Source: JABDMH01 sp965222645 (GTDB lineage: Bacteria; Bacteroidota; Bacteroidia; Chitinophagales; Saprospiraceae). From it: a DNA stretch of 64,000 bases. Shown here one piece after another: positions 25,082-34,300 of this stretch (its first letter is position 1; every line of letters starts with the position of its first letter). A program made the translations under genes and the position numbers. The stretch covers positions 4,340,001 through 4,404,000 of the forward strand of contig OZ244968.1 in the NCBI GenBank assembly GCA_965222645.1. The letters run 5' to 3'. The notes below the pieces were generated by a model that searched no databases, was not told where the DNA came from, and saw only the letters and a program-made list of their open reading frames with translations.

Positions 25082-25576
25082 ATGAAACGGATGGGATCAA
25101 AGATCCATTATTTACTCGTGCTGCTGCTTGGGGTCGTAGTTCTGTTCCAGGTTTTTCAATTTCGATTATACAAACTGATACTTGGTGAGGCCCGTCTCAT
25201 CAAAGAACAAACCGGGGTCAGAATGAAAGGAGATGGTGTCGATCTGGCAACCAGTGCATTTTATCCATACTCCGATGAAGGTGGCAGGAAGGCCGTCGTC
25301 TATTTGACGGATCACAAGGCTTACAAAAAAAGACACGTCATTTTGATCGACTTAGATAAAGGGAAAGTAGGTAGTCCAAATTCCAGCATACGGGACTATT
25401 CGAAATGGGGAAATTTTTTATTTCAAAATGCCAGCGGCAACTGGTTTATTCCTTTTGATAATAAGATCAAAGGACTTGATTTTGATCCCAGCCTACAGGT
25501 AGAAAAGGATTCAATTATTTTTGATTTACCTCCGAATGCGGGTTTTCCTGTGGAACGAATTTTAATCGAATTATAA
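25082..25576 (+). CDS. Hypothetical membrane-anchored protein (164 aa)
   Basis: I do not recognise the family. A basic N-terminus (MKRMGSK) is followed by one hydrophobic segment (about residues 9-26) and a soluble domain of about 135 residues with AVVYLTDHKAYKKRHVILIDL and several Gly-Asp turns, consistent with a periplasmic beta-rich domain anchored in the inner membrane. It follows the DinB-like gene and precedes the mobile-element remnants. Confidence 0.6.
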   Translation: MKRMGSKIHYLLVLLLGVVVLFQVFQFRLYKLILGEARLIKEQTGVRMKGDGVDLATSAFYPYSDEGGRKAVVYLTDHKAYKKRHVILIDLDKGKVGSPNSSIRDYSKWGNFLFQNASGNWFIPFDNKIKGLDFDPSLQVEKDSIIFDLPPNAGFPVERILIEL

Positions 25577-25839
25577 GATTGGGGTAGTTCTGCAAAGTTG
25601 TCTTGGGATTTCCCGCATGCGTTTTAAATGGAGGGGATAAACCAGATCTATCAAACCTGTGAGGTTTTTTTATTTTTTATTGCTGCAAGTCAAAGCATTC
25701 TCATTATGATATTTGTATCCTCAGAGTTGATATTTGCATCCAACATTGTCAACTTTACCTCGTCTGTGCTGTCTGCCAGGAGGGTGTCAAAAAGTGGGAA
25801 GCCTTAATTTTTTGGTCTCAAAAAGGAATAATTAATAAA

Positions 25840-25905
25840 TGTGGTTCACTTGTGCATTTCGGTCAAACCATGCCACCCGTTTTGGTCAAAGTATGCCACT
25901 TTCGC
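25840..25905. mobile_element. IS21-family-like terminal fragment
   Basis: The segment starts TGTGGTTCACTTGTGCATTT and carries two related units, CGGTCAAACCATGCCAC and TTGGTCAAAGTATGCCAC. A TG start plus repeated sub-terminal GGTCAAA..GCCAC units resembles the ends of IS21-family elements. No istA or istB gene accompanies it, so it would be a leftover end. Identification is from remembered end structure, not from a match. Confidence 0.45.
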
Positions 25906-25914
25906 AGGTTGGCA

Positions 25915-26253
25915 AGAGCCGTAGATGAGCTTATCAACGGAAAAGGGGAAACTATCCGGTGATGCAAAGGGAAAAGCCATAAACTGAAAGCTTAATACCG
26001 AAGCACCGGAATAGTGGCAGATCAACTCGTAGTAGGGATGGTATCCAATTAATCCATTCGATCCCGATGTCTATCTGGATGGATGAGCGAAGGGGTTAAC
26101 GTACCTCATAGTTTTCTGTCAACCAGGATTCTGGGAAGATCGGAGTTAGAATGGAAACCTTGTCTGGTTTCAGGAGTATGAAGGGCCGTATGAGCTGAGA
26201 GGTTCACGTACGGTTCTGTGAGAAGTTTGGGGGCGAAATTCCCCCTTACCTAC
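25915..26253 (+). mobile_element. Group II intron 3' remnant without reverse transcriptase
   Basis: Domain V is clear: 34 nt at 26183-26216 with GGGCCGTAT at the 5' side and ACGTACGGTTC at the 3' side around a GAGA-type tip. Domain VI follows (GGGGGCGAAATTCCCCC stem) and the expected 3' end CTTACCTAC is at 26253. The catalytic triad position normally reading AGC in GAGCCG reads GGC here. No maturase/RT frame is present. The 5' boundary is uncertain; sequence from about 25915 has an intron-like character. The element is probably an inactive, internally deleted copy. Confidence 0.75.
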
Positions 26254-27053
26254 TCGATATTCGTTCTGGGGAACCAGAGGATATTGTAATTTACAAGTAA
26301 GTGCATAAATATATATTGTACCTTTTGCTGCATTTTCAATTCTTCAAATTCACTTTGTATTTCTGAATCTAGATCCCTCAGAACAAATTTTTCAATTAAG
26401 TGATTCACTGTCTCCTTAAAATCATACTCACTCTTTTTAGGCTTAGGTGAAGAATAACTATTCAATACGACAATTTTTTTGGCATCCGAACATAGAAAAC
26501 CGAAATTTTCATCACTTCTGTAACTTAGGGTGTGTTCCTCACCGTCATTGATATCGAAAAATGGTGGATTAAATCCGTCCTCAAGAAATTGATGAATGGG
26601 TATCAGAATAGAATTGTTAAGAATCTGTCTTTGCCTGAAAAATCTGTGATACTCTGATTCCAAATGAAAGCAGGGAGCAGAATAACAAACTAGGTCGTTT
26701 GTAAATTGCGAAGCAAGTTCTTTAAGTTTATCGAATTGTCCAGAATTGTTCTCGCTACTGTTATAGATTTTGAAGCGGTAGTAGGTCAAAAAAGATAAGG
26801 GCACATTCCCTATTAATTCAATCCTTCCTCTTCTATTTATCAAGGCCTCGCTTCTCTTAAATTGGTAGAATTCTGAATGATGAAAATGTTTGATATAGAA
26901 ATCTACTGGAAAGTTCTATTCCTCCCATTGAGTTGGGAAGAGAAAATATAATGCAAAATCCCATGGAAAACCATGAACCGTATCTACACCTCTGAAATAT
27001 TCGAATAGGTAAGACCAGACATATTGTGTTTCGCTAAATTGTGATTTGGCCAT
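26250..27053 (-). pseudogene. Broken gene of unknown function: amber codon and intron-truncated end
   Basis: A single frame runs from the ATG at 27053 (MAKSQFSETQYVWSYLFEYF) to 26250 except for one TAG at 26916-26918 (codon 46), after which coding character continues without a shift (VDFYIKHFHHSEFYQFKRS). Downstream of the stop the remaining frame includes YYRFKIYN and CYSAPCFHLESEYHRFF. The C-terminus ends in a TAG formed by the last bases of the group II intron, so the original tail is probably lost as well. I do not know the family. It lies beside the LexA/TcmP operon on the same strand and may once have belonged to the same island. Confidence 0.65.
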
Positions 27054-27218
27054 GAGTTCGTTTATTCATAGGACATAACGGATCGGCTTGATCGGCTGCA
27101 CCGGACCTCCCCACGGTAGGAGGCATGATCGTGGTCGCAGCATGTTACCTACAGGCTATTCATCGTTTAAATTTACAATTCTATTCACTTGAATCATTTC
27201 TCTCTTTTGGGGGTTGTC

Positions 27219-27283
27219 AGCCATACTCTTTGGCAAGTTTGCCTAGTGTAGTGGCTTGTAGCGACTTGCCAATGTATATGGCT
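27219..27283 (-). terminator. Long inverted repeat at the end of the TcmP/DUF5131 operon
   Basis: AGCCATACTCTTTGGCAAGT (27219-27238) pairs with ACTTGCCAATGTATATGGCT (27264-27283) over most of 20 bp around a 25-nt loop. The right arm overlaps the DUF5131 stop codon. Position fits an operon end structure on the minus strand, but there is no T-tract, so it may instead be a processing signal or a recombination boundary. Confidence 0.45.
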
Positions 27284-28034
27284 AAGCGTGGGTAATTTGA
27301 AAATACTCTTTTATCTGTTCAGGATAGTCCTGATACACTTGTCCGTCTATCTCCATCCCATTTGATTTCTTGCTTCGTTTTATTCCATCTGCTCCCCAAG
27401 TTCCCCATTGTTTAAAGAAAAAAATTGCCCCTTGTTTTTCACACTGATCTTTAATGTTTATTGCCCAATCCTTTTTCATAGGGCGGGCTTTGTGTCCACT
27501 TTCTCCACCCACAATTACCCAATGGATATTTTTCAAATTCAGTTTACCCAAATCTTCCAATAAGGGTTCTACCGAGAGAAATCGAATATTGGCCTTTACT
27601 TTTCGCAAATAATCTATTCGTTTAAGTGATTTTGTATTTTCAACCGTTACGCCTAACCAAACATTTTCGGGTAATTTCTTTCTACCAAAGTAAGAAGCCA
27701 TGTTTTCCTCTCGCTTGGTTAGGATTTGGTAGGTATGCTGTGGAGTTGCTCTAATAACATCAAAAATACCATCAAGATACTCTATAGGCATCTTCTCGTG
27801 AAAAAGGTCACTCATAGAGTTGACGAAATACTTTGTCGGTTTCTTTTTTAACACAGGTTGCGTTAACCTTTCAGGCATTAGTGTAAACTCAAACCCATTT
27901 TCATAGCCGGGTGTTCCCATTGCCTGCAATCGTCTGGCCATTGTTTCGGCATAACAGTTTTTACAACCTGCCGATACTTTGTTGCAACCTGTACTGGGAT
28001 TCCACGTTTGTTCTGTCCATTCGATTTTTGACAT
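27282..28034 (-). CDS. DUF5131 (phage Gp37/Gp68) family protein with three-Cys motif
   Basis: A 250-residue protein starting SKIEWTEQTWNPSTGCNKV, with the cysteine cluster C-x7-C-x2-C (CNKVSAGCKNCYAE) that defines the three-Cys family and looks like a radical-SAM-type iron-sulfur site. Other segments are FVNSMSDLFHE, WLGVTVEN, RFLSVEPLLE and WVIVGGESG, as in the Gp37/Gp68 family. The biochemical role is not established. The start lies 2 bp after the stop of TcmP, its named partner, so the two are translationally linked. Part of the LexA-led operon. Confidence 0.92.
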   Translation of the reverse strand: MSKIEWTEQTWNPSTGCNKVSAGCKNCYAETMARRLQAMGTPGYENGFEFTLMPERLTQPVLKKKPTKYFVNSMSDLFHEKMPIEYLDGIFDVIRATPQHTYQILTKREENMASYFGRKKLPENVWLGVTVENTKSLKRIDYLRKVKANIRFLSVEPLLEDLGKLNLKNIHWVIVGGESGHKARPMKKDWAINIKDQCEKQGAIFFFKQWGTWGADGIKRSKKSNGMEIDGQVYQDYPEQIKEYFQITHA

Positions 28035-28036
28035 AA

Positions 28037-29167
28037 TTATTTTTTTAGAACAATATTATAAGTTTTTTTGATCTTGTGAATATCTGTAGATCTATATCCA
28101 AGATTCCCAGTTCTCGAAATCTTACCTTTGCTCTCTAAGTCCTTAACTACCTCATTAAATAATGCAGGCATACATCCTTTCTGCATTGTAAATTTCAATC
28201 CTGTTATATTATCAGTTATTTCTCCATTTAGAATTGAATGGGTCAATAACTCTTTGATTTCCTCTTTCTTATTCGAAGTAGCCGGGTTATAAAACAAGCT
28301 ACCCTTTTCAAAATCATTATCGATGTTAAAATTGGCTTCACCAGAATTTTTGTCTTTGCTCCAACAAATTTTCAAGAATTTTTCCATTCCAAGTGTATGA
28401 TTTGTACCAAAAATCAATCCATAATAATTCCCTTTGCCTTTTTCTTTCTGAATCGAAAAATGGTGCATATAGTATTCCTTGTTTTTTGGAATGGAGTCCC
28501 TAAAATAGTTGGCAATAATCCTATGACATTCCATAGGTTCTGATTCGTCAAAGTCCAATTTCTCCGTATCTATATATGATTTGACGTTCGGGTGCTCTTG
28601 AAATCTTTTTATAAATGAGGAGGATATGAAAAATATAAAATCTGTTTTCGGAAACGAAACCAACTGCTGAAATATTTCGTCATCAATTTGTTTAAAACCG
28701 TATTGATCAAGCAACACAAATTTACCATAGTTCTTATTGTTGAGAATTTGCAGTACCTGCTTTTCTTTAAACAAATCCTTAAACTCATACTTTAGCACGT
28801 GCCTTTTGTAAACACAACCACCGCATTCATTTTCCTGTTCACATTTTGAAACGTGAGCAATTGTATTTTGCTCAAGTTCCTGACTTTTCTTTTTTAAGGA
28901 TTCATTGAAAATGAAGGTGACATCCTTCTTAGCATTACCACAAAAATGTCTATTATCACCTTTTGCTTCATTTAGCAGCAGAAGAGGGCTTCCATAAACA
29001 CCATCACTATCAGTCCCGCTCCCTGCAAAGAAGTCAAAAATATAAACCTTCTCATACCAGGGACTGTGTAAAAACACAGGAAACCATTCTCGAAAGCACT
29101 CTCCAAAAATGTCGAGCTTCAATCGAGTGGAATCATCAAAAGGTTTGGTATTTATGTTTTTAGCCAT
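28037..29167 (-). CDS. tcmP: Three-Cys-motif partner protein TcmP
   Basis: A 376-residue protein of the family that travels with three-Cys-motif (DUF5131) proteins. Segments are KLDIFGECFREWFPVF, YEKVYIFDFFAGSGTD, FVLLDQYGFKQI, FIFFISSSFIKRF and a C-terminal winged-helix-like end (LFNEVVKDLESKGKISRTG). The DFFAGSG motif resembles a nucleotide- or SAM-binding loop. It has its own cysteine cluster near residues 100-115 (CEQENECGGC). The reaction is unknown. I chose the ATG at 29167; an upstream in-frame ATG at 29182 would overlap the preceding small gene. Confidence 0.88.
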   Translation of the reverse strand: MAKNINTKPFDDSTRLKLDIFGECFREWFPVFLHSPWYEKVYIFDFFAGSGTDSDGVYGSPLLLLNEAKGDNRHFCGNAKKDVTFIFNESLKKKSQELEQNTIAHVSKCEQENECGGCVYKRHVLKYEFKDLFKEKQVLQILNNKNYGKFVLLDQYGFKQIDDEIFQQLVSFPKTDFIFFISSSFIKRFQEHPNVKSYIDTEKLDFDESEPMECHRIIANYFRDSIPKNKEYYMHHFSIQKEKGKGNYYGLIFGTNHTLGMEKFLKICWSKDKNSGEANFNIDNDFEKGSLFYNPATSNKKEEIKELLTHSILNGEITDNITGLKFTMQKGCMPALFNEVVKDLESKGKISRTGNLGYRSTDIHKIKKTYNIVLKK

Positions 29168-29171
29168 AAAT

Positions 29172-29393
29172 CTATTTCCCAAAACTCTTTAGCGTGTTCT
29201 CCAAATTTTTAAAGGCTTTATTAATATCACGGATTCCTTTCTTTGCACTGCCTTTACTATCCTGAAGTTGTATCCTTGTTCCACAGCCGCAAGTTATTAC
29301 CTCTTCATTGGCAACTTGTTGCAGGGATATCCTAATATTCCTGTTACAGTTTTCACAGGATATATCAATTTTCCGTTTTGAAATATCTAACAT
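29172..29393 (-). CDS. Small Cys-rich (zinc-ribbon-like) protein (73 aa)
   Basis: The first 40 residues contain four regularly placed cysteines (ISCENCNRNIRI and VITCGCGTRIQL), an arrangement able to hold a zinc ribbon or iron. A charged helical tail (KKGIRDINKAFKNLENTLK) follows. I know no function. It lies between the DUF2188 gene (17 bp) and TcmP (4 bp) within the operon, which suggests it serves that system. Confidence 0.75.
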   Translation of the reverse strand: MLDISKRKIDISCENCNRNIRISLQQVANEEVITCGCGTRIQLQDSKGSAKKGIRDINKAFKNLENTLKSFGK

Positions 29394-29410
29394 AATAATC
29401 GTTTTAAAAT

Positions 29411-29635
29411 CTATCCTTTTAGAGGAAAAGGATCTTTCCCATAACTGTTTCTTTCTCGTATCTGTCCATTCCTTCCGTGAACGAACATTTCAGATCTATT
29501 GTTTTTGGCAATCCGTGTTGCGATCTTAATAGCATCCGATTGCTTACTCGTTACCGTGGTTGCTCTTTTACTTCCTGCCGTTTTTACTGCCCAACCATTG
29601 GAATGTTTTACTACGTGTTGATTCTTCTTACTCAT
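29411..29635 (-). CDS. DUF2188 domain protein (74 aa)
   Basis: The whole protein is one DUF2188 domain: HVVKHSNGWAVKTAGSKRAT, a helix with KIATRIAKNNRSEMFVHGRNGQIRE and the terminal YGKDPFPLKG. The family is widespread in mobile and accessory regions and its role is unknown. It starts 11 bp after the LexA-like gene, inside the tight operon. Confidence 0.92.
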   Translation of the reverse strand: MSKKNQHVVKHSNGWAVKTAGSKRATTVTSKQSDAIKIATRIAKNNRSEMFVHGRNGQIRERNSYGKDPFPLKG

Positions 29636-29646
29636 TATTAGATATT

Positions 29647-30255
29647 TTAAAAATTTATCACTCTTTCCACCACGCCCTGTATTCTGAAATCTTCGGTCAG
29701 AATGATAGGCTGGTGAGATTTATCATTTGAATTGGGTTTTAGAATTACTAAATCATCTTGCCGGTGAAATTCTTTTATAGTGGCTTCATCATCTATTAAT
29801 GCAACCACAATATCTTTATCATTGGCTGTTTGCTGCTGACGAATCAAAACCATATCACCATGATTTATTCGGGCTTTGTTCATTGAAGTGCCGGAAGCCC
29901 GAAGAATGAAATACCGCTCACCACTTTTCAGAAGTTTTTTTGATACCGGAATTTGTGCTTCAATGTTCTCAATTGCCAGAATTGGCAAGCCACAAGCCAC
30001 ATTGCCCACAAATGGAATCTTTACCGTTTGTTCTCGTTCTGTTTGTCTACTCACATCATCGGAAAGCACATAACGACCATTGGGCTTTTTTTCCAAATAG
30101 CCTTTCTCTTCCAAAGAGATAAGGATCTGAGACGCCGAACGTGGTGACTTATACCCCAATAATTGCATCAACTTTCTCACCGTTGGGAATGTACCAACGG
30201 TATTGAGTTCTGACCTGATCAGATGTAATGTCTGTGTTTCTTTAGTTGTAAGCAT
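29647..30255 (-). CDS. LexA-like S24 autocleaving repressor
   Basis: A 202-residue protein with an N-terminal winged helix (LNTVGTFPTVRKLMQLLGY, SASQILISLEEKGYLEK) and an S24 domain. The self-cleavage site is Cys-Gly (VACGLPIL), the nucleophile Ser is in GTSMNKA, and the Lys is in DDEATIKEF. It should bind DNA as a dimer and cleave itself on RecA activation. It heads the operon with DUF2188, the Cys-rich protein, TcmP and DUF5131, so those genes may be DNA-damage-inducible. The frame extends to a TTG at 30261, but the ATG at 30255 fits the LexA start (MLTTKETQTLHLI). A palindrome sits 8 bp upstream. Confidence 0.9.
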   Translation of the reverse strand: MLTTKETQTLHLIRSELNTVGTFPTVRKLMQLLGYKSPRSASQILISLEEKGYLEKKPNGRYVLSDDVSRQTEREQTVKIPFVGNVACGLPILAIENIEAQIPVSKKLLKSGERYFILRASGTSMNKARINHGDMVLIRQQQTANDKDIVVALIDDEATIKEFHRQDDLVILKPNSNDKSHQPIILTEDFRIQGVVERVINF

Positions 30256-30263
30256 ACGCAAAT

Positions 30264-30276
30264 ATACAAAATGTAT
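30264..30276 (-). promoter_or_regulatory. Candidate LexA-like operator ATACA-AAA-TGTAT
   Basis: ATACAAAATGTAT is a perfect 5-bp inverted repeat with a 3-bp spacer. It lies 8 bp upstream of the LexA-like ATG, where binding would block the promoter or start. Autoregulation by the gene product is inferred from position and symmetry. Confidence 0.5.
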
Positions 30277-31348
30277 TCCCTGCAGGCAACCTTTTCAATC
30301 TGACTTTACGGATAGAATCAGGCTCTTTTGGTTTTTTGGGTTGGGTGTGCGGGAAAGCAAAAACCAAATGTGCCTGATTGCAGGTTGGCTGTGGTATCGC
30401 AATTTTCTTTGTGTTGGGCAAAAGCAAGTGTGCTCAGAAAAGACCATTATCCGTAGTCAACCTCAAGTTTGGGAGTAATCTGCTATCACTGCCTGTATCT
30501 ACCATACTGTTCTGATGCATGGACCCGGGACAACCGTGTAGATGGTCAAATGCCCTCTCTTGCAAGCAGGACACTAATCGATCGGTATACCATGAAACCG
30601 GATGAAGAAAGGTACCATGGACACCTTTTTTGGTCGACTCAGCAACACTCAATGGTGCTCTCGGCCTACACGGAGCAATCGAGCAGACTCATGAGGCACT
30701 ACCAGAAAAGGCAGACGACTTTCCCAACGAGGTCTTTCTCTAGGTACCTGATGGTAGGAGAAATTCATAAAAATTTATTCCCCAAAAAATTAAATCCTTT
30801 TGTATATTAGTCACACATCTGATTAAATGAAGCGATGGCTTTACTAGATCAGACTAGAATTTATAAGGTGTATCTGTTTTGTTGCAAATCGCACATTTGA
30901 AAAGAGAAATACAGATTGAGCCAAGCGCTTGGCGTGGGCTTGATCGATTTTCTCTGGGTGTGCGAAAACCCGCGACAATACGATGAGTTTCACGCCATTT
31001 TTTGTAGAAAGACTTTAATAACCCGACTCTCTATAGAAGCTCAAGGAGTCCCAGAACTAATCAAAATCATGAGCTGACCATCGATCCACAAAAAAAACAT
31101 TAGATAAATATCTCTGTCAAAAAACAGAGGGATTCTCTTTGAAGCGTTAAAATACGAGTACCGGCAAAGGCTGGTACGTATATAACTGGTGCACCGGCTG
31201 CGGATTCACAAAGGCCGGTGCATATTCAAACATATAAAAATTCATTTGAAAAACCATGATATCCTTTGCAAGGCTAATATCGACCACTTCCACCGGAGGC
31301 AAACCAAGAGAACCTATCTTTTATAAAATAACTAAATAAATCAAAAAA
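30277..31348. other. 1.07-kb gap between the LexA operon and the RHS locus
   Basis: No intact gene is recognised. A plus-strand open frame at 30901-31077 (58 codons, no ATG; includes SQALGVGLIDFLWV and QYDEFHAIF) and protein-like runs around 30600-30740 (for example LVDSATLNGALGLHGAIEQ in one frame) look like decayed coding sequence. Two hairpins at 31158-31222 lie 130-190 bp upstream of the RHS start. The region is probably a junction between two acquired segments. Confidence 0.4.
31158..31222 (+). repeat. Two tandem hairpins upstream of the RHS gene
   Basis: GTACCGGC/GCTGGTAC (31158-31165 with 31170-31177) and TGCACCGG/CCGGTGCA (31190-31197 with 31215-31222) form two stem-loops sharing ACCGGC and CAAAGGC words. 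They could be a leader structure or terminator pair ahead of the RHS transcript. Confidence 0.55.
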
Positions 31349-34300
31349 ATGCAAGCCCTAATCTTTCGTCTGAGCTGTCGACATTTATTTATCCCTCTAC
31401 TGTTTTCTTTTTCTTTATCTCTTCCAGCTATTGATATTTGTCCATACTTCTGTCCGAATGAAAACTTACCCACCGGCACTGAATTAATAAATACGCTGGA
31501 AAAGAACCGGGATGCCCTTGATGATGATCCAAGGGGGCTTTTCTTTTTTGACACAATCCCTCCTGGCAAAGGAAAGGGAAAGCGCACTAAAGTGAAAAAA
31601 CTCTCAGCAAGGATCACCGGAGATGATGTTGATATAGACTGGATTACCGTCGAAGAACACGATGTCGATTATTTCGAACTGTATGCTGCCATCGATGCTC
31701 AACCGTATAAATCGATCGAAAAAATAAAACCAGATAAAGGAAAAATAAAGGAGAAGGAAGAAAAAGAATACAAGCTCAAAGACAAAGAAAGTAAGAAAAA
31801 AAACAAGGAGGCAAAACGGATATACTACCGGCTCCATGAGGTGACCAAAAAGGGAGAAGATCACATACTGGCTGTGGCTATGACGGCATCAGCTAGCAGT
31901 AGCGGCAACAGCAATGCTCCTGACCAGTTGCTGGACCTCCTTCCACAGACCACCCCAAAATCGCCTGAGGTAGCGGCCATGGAGCGTTTTGATCAATACC
32001 CGGTGTCACACTTTACGGGTATCGCCGATATATCCATACCGATTCACACAATAGAAGTGGGAGCGCTCAAAATTCCTATCGAGCTCAAGTACCACTCGGG
32101 TGGAAATAAGGTATCTGATGTCGCTCCCAGGCAAGGCCTGGGCTGGAGTATTACGGGATTGTACAGCTTAAGTGCCGAGATAAGAGGTCAGGCCGACCAG
32201 ACCAGCAGTACAGGCATGCTCAATAATGACCTGCCCACTTTTACCTTGAGCTGCATCACCCCGGCAGACAAACAGCTGCTGGATGGGCATATCAATTTTG
32301 GCTATGATATGGAGCGGGATGTATTTACCTATCGTACCCCCCTTCGCACCAATTCCTTTGTAGTGACCCCAGACAGTACTTATTTTTTGGAAGCCGATCG
32401 CAGCCTGATCAATTATTCGGGAGGCTTTAATGATTTTACACTACTGGATGATCACGGCAATCAATACTATTATGACATCAAAGAAAATACAGGCGGAAAT
32501 AATATAAATAATACCAGTGCCTGGCATGTCAGTGAAATTTTAACCAGTGTGTCCGGGGAAAAAGTATCGTACACTTACTATAATTTGGAGACCCTCAGCT
32601 ACATCACCGATCACACCACTGTGCACACCGTTCATACAGATTTATGCGATAATGTACCGGCTGGAATTACTTCCGGGCCTCAACCTCCCACCTATTTGCA
32701 AAACACAGTGTATATCAGCCAAAGGCCATTGAAAGAAATCTTTTTTCCCGGCGGAAAGATCCATTTTGTATTGGAGAGCCAGGACAGGCAGGATCTGAGT
32801 GGAGCCAAGGCACTGGATAAAATCGATGTCTACAGCTACGATTTCGAAGAAGCCGGTACTAATAAATACAAACTCATCAGAAGCTACGATTTATCCTATG
32901 TGTACAAGACGCGCAGTGGCACCAATGGGGGTAAAGTATTATTTCTGGAAAAAGTAGAGCAAAAAGATAATGGAGGTGTAGTGATAGGCACCTATAAAAT
33001 GGATTACAACACGACAGCCCTACCAAAAAAAGATTCGTATGCCACAGATGAACAGGGATATTACAACGGAGCTACAAATGCCAATTTAATCCCGGCCTAT
33101 TCGATACCTTATGCACCTAATTGCAATAGTACCAATTCTACAGCTACCAATGCCAATCCTGCCAATCGCAATTCGAATGGCACATACATGGACGCCTGGA
33201 TGCTGGAGCGTATAGATTATCCCACCGGTGGATATACCAAATTTGAATACGAACCCCATAAATATATAGATGGCTCTACAACTACACTGGCAGGAGGTCT
33301 TCGGATAAAAAAAATGACCAGCTATTCCGGGAGTGGAGCGCTGTTAAAGTCCTTTCGGTATGGAGCCAGTGAATCCGGTCACGGAACATACCGGGACTAT
33401 AGCAAGGTCATGATGCGCACTGACCAGATGATCAAAAAAGAAGACAACACGGGAGGTAGTGATTATTACTCCTACAATGTCATGCGTCTGAGCTCTGGAG
33501 TAAACACACTAATCAATGCCTTTGAAGGTGTACCAGTCACCTATGGTGAGGTCACGGTATATGAAGATAGCACTGGAGCAGGCAGTATCGGAAAAACCAT
33601 ATACACCTACAAAAATGATGTCAACGATCTGACTATCACCGGTAATGGAGCCACCAACAGGCAAGTGCTGCAAAGCCGGCACTGGGCCCGGGGTCAACTG
33701 CTCAGTAGAAAGGTGTACGGATCTGATAATAACCTCAAAGAGGAAATCACGAACACGTACACAGCGATTATTCCATCCAATCCGACACCGGCTTTGGGTT
33801 ATGTTTTGGGCAGAAGTCTGGATATGATTACGCTCGGGGTTACCAACGGGTCAGGATGCCTGATTGATGACGATCAGTTTATTCTCAATCCATATTCCTG
33901 GTATCCGGGATTGTTAAAACTAAATACAACACGAAGCAGAAAATACGATGATATAACCCCTGGTAAGTACGTGGATCGTTTGATCACCCAGAGCTATGAT
34001 CCGGATGACTATCAGCTCACCGAAGAAAAATATACGAACACCGATGGGGATGAGCGCATAAAAAGATACCGGTATGTCACCGGTCTTTCTAATTTATCTG
34101 CATCCCACACAGGTGCTTCATTGGCCTTTTTCCACATGCGGGAAAACAATCAACTCAATACCCCTATAGAGATAAATACGCTTAGAAAATCCGGAAGTAC
34201 CACCAGGTATTTATCGGGACTACTAAGCGAGTACAGTATCAAACAGCTTGACGGCCGTTACTATGTTTTACCTGCAAATATCTACCAGGCACGCATTGAT

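Noticed and set aside
27219..27283. Integron attC site
   Set aside because: The outer ends do not fit the RYYYAAC/GTTRRRY core sites and there is no integrase in the window.
30469..30810. 113-codon plus-strand frame upstream of the RHS locus
   Set aside because: It does not resemble a protein; the more protein-like residues in this area are in other, broken frames.
31604..31864. 86-codon minus-strand frame rich in Phe and Leu, resembling a membrane protein
   Set aside because: It is antisense to the Lys/Glu-rich stretch of the RHS protein, which automatically gives Phe/Leu codons.
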